Positions 5,763 through 10,315 of a stretch of DNA of 10,315 bases are shown here, piece after piece (within the stretch, counting starts at the first letter, position 1; the number at the start of each line of letters is the position of its first letter). Origin of the DNA: an uncultured bacterium (GTDB lineage: Bacteria; Bacillota_I; Bacilli_A; RF39; UBA660); contig OMUM01000072.1 in assembly GCA_900314225.1 (NCBI GenBank), forward strand, positions 1 through 10,315. Direction: 5' to 3'. The translations under genes were made by a program, and so were the position numbers. The notes under the pieces are model-generated. The model saw only the letters and a list, made by a program, of their open reading frames with translations. It was not told the origin of the DNA and ran no database searches.

Positions 5763-6954
5763 ATAAAACAACTTTAAATATATCTTTACTATTTTTAAGT
5801 GCAGATACTAATCTATCAACATCATCAAAATTATTATAAAAATACATACTAACTCTTACTGTGTTCTTTATCTTAATTTCATCTTTTAACTCCTTGGCAC
5901 AGTGATTTCCCGCTCTAACATAAATATTAAAACTATTTAAATAAATTGATGCATCTTGAGCAAAAACTCCATCAATATTAAATGCAAATATACCACTATT
6001 ACTACTAGTATTATAAACAATAACATTAGGAATATCTTTTACTTTGTCAAGTAAATATTTTTTTAATTCCATCTCATGATTATGAATATTATCCATACCA
6101 ATATTCATTAAATATTTAATTGCTTCACCCAATCCAATAACTTCAGCAATCGGTGTAGTTCCTGCTTCAAATCTTGTTGGAATACTCTTTAATTCGTAAT
6201 CGCCATTTTCTTCAAAATAGCTATTCATTCCACCACCATAACACAAAGGATCCATTTCTTCAAGGAGTTCATATCGACCAACCAAAATTCCGACTCCAGT
6301 TGGACCACACATCTTATGTCCTGAAAAACTTAAAAAATCCATGTTGCATTTTTTAAAATCAACCCTCATATGTGGAACACTTTGAGCACCATCAACATTA
6401 AATAAAATATTATTCTCATGGCAATACTTTCCAATGCTATAAACATCTCTTACATCACCTATTACATTAGTAATTTGAGCTAAACTAATTACTCTAGTCT
6501 TTGAAGTAACACATTTCTTTATATTTTCCAAAGTAAGCTCATAATTTTTATCTAGAGGAACATATTTAATAACAATACCAATTTGTTTACTAAGTACAAT
6601 CCAAGGTAATATATTAGAAGCATGTTCTGCTTTATTTAGCAAAACCTCATCTCCAGCCTTTAGATGCTTTTTCATATAACCAAAAACAACCATATTAAGT
6701 GACTGTGTAGCTCCACTTGTATAAATAACTTCACGAGAATCACAATTGACAAAGCTAGAAACTATATTTCTAACATTATCATATAACTTATTTGTAATAA
6801 TAGCAGCATCATAATCACCTCTGTGAATATTTGATGTATGATTACTCATATAATCAACAACAGAATCAATGACAGATTTAGGTTTTAATGTAGTTGCTCC
6901 ATTATCAAAAAAAACAATATTATTTTTTAGCATTGGGAAATCATCCCTATTCAT
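5761..6954 (-). CDS. sufS: SufS cysteine desulfurase
   Basis: SufS is a PLP enzyme of aminotransferase class V that turns cysteine into alanine and holds the released sulfur as a persulfide for Fe-S assembly. The 397-aa product has the family landmarks in order: FFDNGATTLKP (15-25), TSGATQSLN (79-87), AEHASNILPW with H111, NVDGAQSVPH with D188 and Q191, the PLP lysine in SGHKMCGPTG (K214), the RFEAGTTP segment (261-268), and the persulfide Cys in RAGNHCA (C352). Length and the R-A-G-x-H-C-A motif indicate the SufS group (type II) rather than NifS/IscS. ATG is preceded by GGAGGTGA four bases away. It is the first gene of the operon. SufB, SufC and SufD are not in this window. Confidence 0.96.
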   Translation of the reverse strand: MNRDDFPMLKNNIVFFDNGATTLKPKSVIDSVVDYMSNHTSNIHRGDYDAAIITNKLYDNVRNIVSSFVNCDSREVIYTSGATQSLNMVVFGYMKKHLKAGDEVLLNKAEHASNILPWIVLSKQIGIVIKYVPLDKNYELTLENIKKCVTSKTRVISLAQITNVIGDVRDVYSIGKYCHENNILFNVDGAQSVPHMRVDFKKCNMDFLSFSGHKMCGPTGVGILVGRYELLEEMDPLCYGGGMNSYFEENGDYELKSIPTRFEAGTTPIAEVIGLGEAIKYLMNIGMDNIHNHEMELKKYLLDKVKDIPNVIVYNTSSNSGIFAFNIDGVFAQDASIYLNSFNIYVRAGNHCAKELKDEIKIKNTVRVSMYFYNNFDDVDRLVSALKNSKDIFKVVL

Positions 6955-6988
6955 ATTTTCACCTCCAAAGTATCTATTTTATATTATT

Positions 6989-7027
6989 CAAAAGTACTTT
7001 ATAAAATTATAAATTTTAGTACTTTTG
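6989..7027. promoter_or_regulatory. Palindrome in the sufS leader
   Basis: A perfect 10-base inverted repeat, CAAAAGTACT at 6989-6998 and AGTACTTTTG at 7018-7027, encloses a second small inverted repeat (AAAATT at 7003-7008, AATTTT at 7012-7017). It starts about seven bases after the predicted transcription start and ends about 35 bases before the sufS ATG. No T-run follows it on the minus strand, so it is not a terminator. It may be a repressor operator or an mRNA 5' hairpin. Confidence 0.6.
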
Positions 7028-7040
7028 GAGAAACAACTTT

Positions 7041-7069
7041 ATTCTATCATAAAAAACAAAAAATAACAA
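7041..7069 (-). promoter_or_regulatory. Promoter of the suf operon
   Basis: Minus strand TTGTTA (7064-7069), 17 bases, TAGAAT (7041-7046), with an extended TGn (7047-7049). It predicts a start near 7034 and a leader of about 80 bases holding the palindrome. Confidence 0.75.
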
Positions 7070-7097
7070 AAAAGTAAATAGCTATAACCATTTACTT
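7066..7097 (-). terminator. Intrinsic terminator of the 662-aa gene
   Basis: On the minus strand AAGTAAATGG (7088-7097) pairs with CTATTTACTT (7072-7081) over ten pairs with one G-U, around a six-base loop, and a T-run follows. The T-run abuts the -35 box of the suf promoter, so the two elements are tightly packed. Confidence 0.8.
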
Positions 7098-7118
7098 CAA
7101 AAATTATTATTTATAAGC

Positions 7119-9107
7119 TTAAGCAACTCTTCTACTATAAATTGAATCATCATAAGAATAACTAGATTCCCCATTGTATCTTCTTCTAGTATAATTCTTA
7201 TCATTATATTGATAAGAATCATCATGTAGCAAGGTTTGAGCATCACGTAATACCTTAGCAAGTTCATCTTTTCCCTCTAATTGAGGTCTCATGATAGAAA
7301 TTTCTCTATTTTGTGATTCAATAATACTATTTTGATCATGAACTTTGCTTTCTAATATTTGACATCTTGTTTCATACTTTGTAATAGAATTTTCAGCTAA
7401 TCTTAATCTACTAGATAAACTTCTAACCATCTCAGACTGTTCTTCTAAACGTGTTGTAGCATCTTTTCTTGCTAATTCAGATTGCTTCAAAGAACTTCTA
7501 TATTTATCAATTAAATTTTTCTGTTGCCTAATTTGATTCATCAATTCAGTCATTGATTTAGCAACGTCCTCAATAATATTAGAAGACTCATCTGTTTTTT
7601 TATTAACAGGTAAATCAAAATAATCATCAGTCATATCAATTTTATCTGCTTTTACCTCAGAATCTTTTAGTAAATCATCAGAAATATCAGATGTATCAAA
7701 AGAATTTAATTTATCATTATAATTATCTAAATTAGAATCAGTCACTTCATCATGAATATCCAATACATTATCAGATAATTGATTATTATTAAATAAATCC
7801 TTTTTTACAACCTTATCTTGAGTAGAGTCGTCTTTTTCTTCTGCTGGAGCAACATCACTAGATTTAGTTGTATTAGTACTTTCTTGTACTTCTTCAACAT
7901 TCTCTTCATGAGAAGCAACTTCTTGAGTTATCGATGAAGTTGGTTCTTTGCTAGTATCTTTTGGAATAAATTCTTCTTCTGTTACCTTATTAACTAAAGT
8001 TTCCGAATTAGTCTTAGTCTCTTCATCAATTGCATCTTCCCGACTATTAGAATCATCTTTTTCTTCTATTGGAGCAACATCACTAGATTCAGTTGTATTA
8101 GTACTTTCTTGTACTTCTTCAACACTCTCTTCATGAGAAGCAACTTCTTGAGTTACTGGTGAATTTAGTTCTTTGCTAGTATCTTTCGGAATAAATTCTT
8201 CTTCTACTACTTTATTAGCTAAATTTTCCAAATTAGACTTAGTTTCTTCATTAATTGCATCGTCTCCATCTTGAACAATAGGTAAAGATGAAATTTCATT
8301 ATTAGCCGTTTCTTTTAAACCTTCTTCCTTTACTTCAGTAACATTTCCCTGTTCACTAGATTGTGCAACTACATTTTCAGTTGAAAGAGATTCAATAGGT
8401 TTATTAACAATACTTTCATCTTTTTTTACATTAACCGCATCATTTGATTCACTAGATAAAGCATTCTCTACCACATCCTGTGGAATTGTAGATTCAGTAA
8501 CATCAATTGCATTATTATCACTTTGTTGATTGTTTATTGGTAAAATAGAATATTCAACAATCTGACTATCAACATCATTCTTGCTCATATATATTTTACC
8601 AGTACTTCCATCTACTACAATAAAACTATAATATCCTTCAACCAAAGGTTTTCCATTTAAATCACAAATATACGCTTCAGAAAATAAATCATTAAAAACG
8701 TATCTAGCATTACTACTAATAACTTTAGACAACTTATCTTTTATAGCAGCTGGAGTTGAAACTAATTTAGTAGCGGCAGTTGGATCATTTCTCAAATTAA
8801 TTATACTCTTTACATTTTCACTTACAGGAACACTCTTTTCAACAATCAAAACGCCATTACTTATAAGCTTAATCATCTTATTATCAAAAGGAATAAGCTC
8901 TTTACCATTTTCATCCACTAAACCTATTCTACTTGGCTTAATACTTTTATCAATTGCTTCTATTAATTCTGTTGATCCAATTCTTGCATTATTAGCTAAT
9001 ACAGTATCATCTAAGAAATAATATACTTTTCCAGAATCAGTAGTTCCATAAACTACTTGATAATCATCTCTTCCTTTATATTTTACTTGTCCAACTTGTA
9101 TCTTCAT
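7119..9107 (-). CDS. Large acidic-linker coiled-coil protein with tandem repeats, function unknown
   Basis: I do not recognise a named family. The 662-aa protein has no signal peptide and no membrane segment, so it is probably cytoplasmic. Residues 1 to about 192 look folded, with beta-rich stretches (VGQVKYKGRDDYQVVYG, KVYYFLDDTVLA, SFIVVDGSTGKIYMS). Residues about 193-515 are a Glu/Asp/Ser/Thr/Asn-rich, probably disordered linker, with two 75-aa tandem repeats at 283-357 and 358-432 (58 of 75 identical). Residues about 518-607 form a heptad-rich coiled coil (QQKNLIDKYRSSLKQ through REISIMR). The tail (625-662) is rich in Tyr, Arg and Ser (YTRRRYNG, YSRRVA). The plan suggests a scaffold or cytoskeletal-type protein, but this is inference. 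ATG follows AGGTGGTG by five bases. It has its own promoter and terminator, so it is a single-gene unit. Confidence 0.88.
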   Translation of the reverse strand: MKIQVGQVKYKGRDDYQVVYGTTDSGKVYYFLDDTVLANNARIGSTELIEAIDKSIKPSRIGLVDENGKELIPFDNKMIKLISNGVLIVEKSVPVSENVKSIINLRNDPTAATKLVSTPAAIKDKLSKVISSNARYVFNDLFSEAYICDLNGKPLVEGYYSFIVVDGSTGKIYMSKNDVDSQIVEYSILPINNQQSDNNAIDVTESTIPQDVVENALSSESNDAVNVKKDESIVNKPIESLSTENVVAQSSEQGNVTEVKEEGLKETANNEISSLPIVQDGDDAINEETKSNLENLANKVVEEEFIPKDTSKELNSPVTQEVASHEESVEEVQESTNTTESSDVAPIEEKDDSNSREDAIDEETKTNSETLVNKVTEEEFIPKDTSKEPTSSITQEVASHEENVEEVQESTNTTKSSDVAPAEEKDDSTQDKVVKKDLFNNNQLSDNVLDIHDEVTDSNLDNYNDKLNSFDTSDISDDLLKDSEVKADKIDMTDDYFDLPVNKKTDESSNIIEDVAKSMTELMNQIRQQKNLIDKYRSSLKQSELARKDATTRLEEQSEMVRSLSSRLRLAENSITKYETRCQILESKVHDQNSIIESQNREISIMRPQLEGKDELAKVLRDAQTLLHDDSYQYNDKNYTRRRYNGESSYSYDDSIYSRRVA
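7812..8036 (-). repeat. Second 225-bp in-frame tandem repeat unit (in protein order)
   Basis: It codes residues 358-432 of the 662-aa protein (DAIDEETKTN to EEKDDSTQDK) and lies directly next to a related unit of exactly 225 bases. The most similar parts code EEEFIPKDTSKE, TQEVASHEE and EEVQESTNTT. Confidence 0.9.
8037..8261 (-). repeat. First 225-bp in-frame tandem repeat unit (in protein order)
   Basis: It codes residues 283-357 (DAINEETKSN to EEKDDSNSRE). Its boundary was set at the Asp codon shared by both units; the 225-base period was checked at two separate points, CACTA at 7860/8085 and GCATC at 8036/8261. Confidence 0.9.
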
Positions 9108-9153
9108 AAATACACCACCTAATTATTCACTCATCTACTATAATCTATTAAAT

Positions 9154-9182
9154 AATATATCACAAATAAACTATCAAAACAA
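9154..9182 (-). promoter_or_regulatory. Promoter of the 662-aa gene
   Basis: Minus strand TTGTTT (9177-9182), 17 bases, TATATT (9154-9159), with an extended TGn (9160-9162). It lies within the 141-base divergent region between the 662-aa gene and the plus-strand gene. Confidence 0.65.
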
Positions 9183-9203
9183 TATATAAAAATAATTTTA
9201 TGA

Positions 9204-9233
9204 TTTACAATAATCCTCATAATAAGATAAAAT
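9204..9233 (+). promoter_or_regulatory. Weak candidate promoter for the plus-strand gene
   Basis: TTTACA (9204-9209), 18 bases, TAAAAT (9228-9233). The predicted start falls at or inside the GGTGAT ribosome site, which would leave almost no leader, so either the true promoter lies a little further upstream or the leader is very short. Confidence 0.3.
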
Positions 9234-9248
9234 AATTATGGTGATTAT

Positions 9249-9992
9249 ATGAATACAAAAAATAAATTAATATTTGGTCAAGCTTCACTACTATTAATAC
9301 TTATAATTACATTTGGATTAATAATAATTAATGAAAAAGCTGGAGAAATATTTACTCCAAAAGTAAAAGAAAAAATGGATAACTACTTAGAAGATAACTA
9401 TGAAAATATAATAAATGAAATAAATAAAAATAAAGTTACCTATAAAAATAGAAAATTTAAAATGAAAATATCATCTAAAAAAAATAAAAATCTTTATTTT
9501 TATCTAAATTATAATAAAGGTCAAATAAAAGATACTTATAATTCAGATTACTTAGAAGGGCAATCATTATATAATAATCTAAAAAAATCAATGGAAAGAG
9601 ATATATTAAAAAGAACAAATACAAAATATGAAGTTGATTTTACAAATAAATTAAACAACTATAATTCAAAAGTTCAAGAAAGAATAATTAATGAAAATAA
9701 TTTATTAAATTTAAAATTTTATTATTTATCAAATGAATTTGAAGTACAAAAATGGGATTATTTAGCAATTACTAATGAAATTATAAATAAACTTAATATA
9801 TTAAAAAACAAAAATATAAATCCAAAATATCTTAATTTTACTATCATTAATGCTAATGATATTACAGAATCAATTACTATATCTAATCTTACATTAGATT
9901 TTATAAATGATACACATAATCAAGAAATTATATATACAATTTTAACTAAAGGTAGTCTTACAAATACTAATATTACATATAAATACAATTAA
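9249..9992 (+). CDS. Membrane-anchored extracytoplasmic protein, unknown family
   Basis: The 247-aa product has a short basic start and one hydrophobic segment at about residues 8-27 (LIFGQASLLLILIITFGLII) without a lipobox Cys, so it is probably held by an uncleaved N-terminal anchor with the rest outside. The outer part begins with a helical stretch (about 38-60), then alternating strands and helices very rich in Asn, Lys, Ile and Tyr. There is no Cys at all. I see no catalytic motif and cannot name the family. It is the only plus-strand gene in the window, set divergently from the 662-aa gene and convergently to the microproteins. ATG at 9249 follows GGTGAT. Its Asn/Lys/Ile load looks heavier than its neighbours, which could mean loose constraint or a different origin. 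Confidence 0.82.
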   Translation: MNTKNKLIFGQASLLLILIITFGLIIINEKAGEIFTPKVKEKMDNYLEDNYENIINEINKNKVTYKNRKFKMKISSKKNKNLYFYLNYNKGQIKDTYNSDYLEGQSLYNNLKKSMERDILKRTNTKYEVDFTNKLNNYNSKVQERIINENNLLNLKFYYLSNEFEVQKWDYLAITNEIINKLNILKNKNINPKYLNFTIINANDITESITISNLTLDFINDTHNQEIIYTILTKGSLTNTNITYKYN

Positions 9993-10016
9993 ATACCAAG
10001 AGATTTCTTGGTATTT
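9991..10016. terminator. Shared terminator between convergent genes
   Basis: AAATACCAAG (9991-10000) pairs perfectly with CTTGGTATTT (10007-10016) around a six-base loop. It overlaps the stop codon of the plus-strand gene and is followed by more T on that strand. On the minus strand it lies right after the stop of the 37-aa gene, with a shorter T tract, so it may serve both directions. Confidence 0.85.
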
Positions 10017-10017
10017 T

Positions 10018-10131
10018 TTAGTAAAATAATGTCCCACCTAAAATAATAGCTAACATTATATACAAAATGATAATTACAAGATAACTATTGTTTTTCTTCT
10101 TAGGTTTATTTTCTGGAACACAATTATTCAT
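10018..10131 (-). CDS. 37-aa single-pass membrane microprotein
   Basis: ATG at 10131 gives 37 residues to TAA: MNNCVPENK, a basic patch PKKKNN, then one hydrophobic segment (about 17-37) ending IILGGTLFY. The ribosome site GGAAGGTGAT begins directly after the stop of the upstream microprotein, so the two are co-transcribed and probably coupled. The N-terminal M-N-N-C and the C-terminal IILG segment resemble the neighbouring 28-aa protein, suggesting a diverged duplicate with an added basic linker. The function is unknown. Confidence 0.72.
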   Translation of the reverse strand: MNNCVPENKPKKKNNSYLVIIILYIMLAIILGGTLFY

Positions 10132-10146
10132 GTTTAAATCACCTTC

Positions 10147-10233
10147 CTAAATATATGCACCTAAAATAATGATTAAAAGTATAAACAATACAAGTATTAT
10201 AGCAGAACCTGTTCCTGATCCACAATTAGTCAT
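10147..10233 (-). CDS. 28-aa YjcZ-like membrane microprotein
   Basis: ATG at 10233 gives 28 residues to TAG: a short polar head MTNCGSGTG, then a hydrophobic stretch with VLFILLIIILGAYI. This closely matches the small YjcZ-type proteins of Bacilli, which have a Gly-rich head and a core near L-I-V-V-L-F-I-L-L-I-I-V-G. YjcZ-family proteins are usually annotated as sporulation proteins, but their function is poorly known and no spore gene is seen here. A perfect AAGGAGG lies six bases upstream. An in-frame ATG at 10260 would place that ribosome site inside the gene, so the later start is preferred. Confidence 0.8.
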   Translation of the reverse strand: MTNCGSGTGSAIILVLFILLIIILGAYI

Positions 10234-10239
10234 ATTTTT

Positions 10240-10246
10240 CCTCCTT
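10240..10246 (-). promoter_or_regulatory. Ribosome site of the 28-aa microprotein
   Basis: AAGGAGG on the minus strand, six bases from ATG at 10233. It decides this start over the in-frame ATG at 10260 and shows that the very short frame is translated. Confidence 0.8.
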
Positions 10247-10315
10247 TTTATTGCTTTCATGATATTTTATTACAAAATTGAAAATATGTTCTTCTTTATT
10301 GCACTAAAATAAATT

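Noticed and set aside
6174..6356. Plus-strand open frame of 60 codons
   Set aside because: It lies wholly inside sufS on the opposite strand, has no ribosome site or family features, and is a shadow of the conserved enzyme frame.
7948..8136. Plus-strand open frame of 62 codons rich in Ser/Leu/Val
   Set aside because: It is the antisense reading of the Glu/Asp/Thr-rich repeat region; the composition is a direct by-product of the acidic repeats.
7812..8261. CRISPR-like or satellite array
   Set aside because: There are only two long units of 225 bases with no spacers, in frame within a coding region; this is a protein-repeat duplication.
10234..10315. Sporulation sigma-E/K type promoter for the microproteins (CATATTTT at 10281-10288 on the minus strand)
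   Set aside because: The -10 resembles CATAnnnT, but no matching -35 box is found at 14-18 bases, and the region is too AT-rich to trust a lone half-site.
1..10315. Mycoplasma-type code (TGA as Trp)
   Set aside because: TGA ends the GNAT and SufU frames at positions that fit their families, and Trp residues such as those in the adhesin are read from TGG.

Overview
The window is very AT-rich (well under one third G+C by eye) and densely packed. It comes from a low-GC Gram-positive bacterium. TGA and TAA/TAG all serve as stops (TGA ends the GNAT and SufU frames) and no in-frame TGA is needed for any gene, so the code is standard and not the Mycoplasma code. A sortase with a sorting-signal substrate, a SufS/SufU pair, a Pdp-type pyrimidine-nucleoside phosphorylase, AGGAGG ribosome sites and a YjcZ-like micropeptide all fit Bacillota. 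My inference is an uncultured, host-associated Bacilli/RF39/Erysipelotrichia-type lineage, but no marker gene here fixes the taxon.

Layout, nearly all on the minus strand, from right to left. At 10233-10018 two tandem microproteins (28 and 37 aa), each one membrane segment with an N-terminal M-x-N-C, converge on a plus-strand gene (9249-9992) for an Asn/Lys-rich, membrane-anchored extracytoplasmic protein; a hairpin terminator lies between them. At 9107-7119 is a 662-aa cytoplasmic protein with a globular N-terminal region, a long acidic linker carrying two 75-aa tandem repeats, and a C-terminal coiled coil. A terminator, a strong promoter and a leader palindrome follow. Then comes a three-gene iron-sulfur operon (sufS, sufU and an unknown 179-aa gene) ending at a terminator at about 4711-4747. 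Next is a short stand-alone SSB with its own terminator, then a promoter driving a GNAT acetyltransferase overlapping a pyrimidine-nucleoside phosphorylase. Last is a promoter driving a cell-surface operon: a thioester-domain (TQXA-type) adhesin with a VPNTG sorting signal, an overlapping sortase, and a polytopic membrane protein that runs off the left edge.

How the genes work together: the left operon looks like a self-contained covalent-adhesion module. The adhesin has a Cys/Gln pair of the kind that forms an internal thioester, the sortase next door would anchor it to the wall, and the third gene encodes an unrecognised membrane protein. The sortase lacks an Arg at the usual alignment position. 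The suf operon supplies the cysteine desulfurase and its sulfur/zinc partner without SufB, SufC or SufD nearby. Four minus-strand transcription units share one promoter style, an extended -10 (TGn TATAAT-like), three of them with a TTGTTT/TTGTTA box exactly 17 bases upstream. No gene-free stretch exceeds 300 bases. No tRNA, rRNA, CRISPR, insertion sequence or origin was seen.
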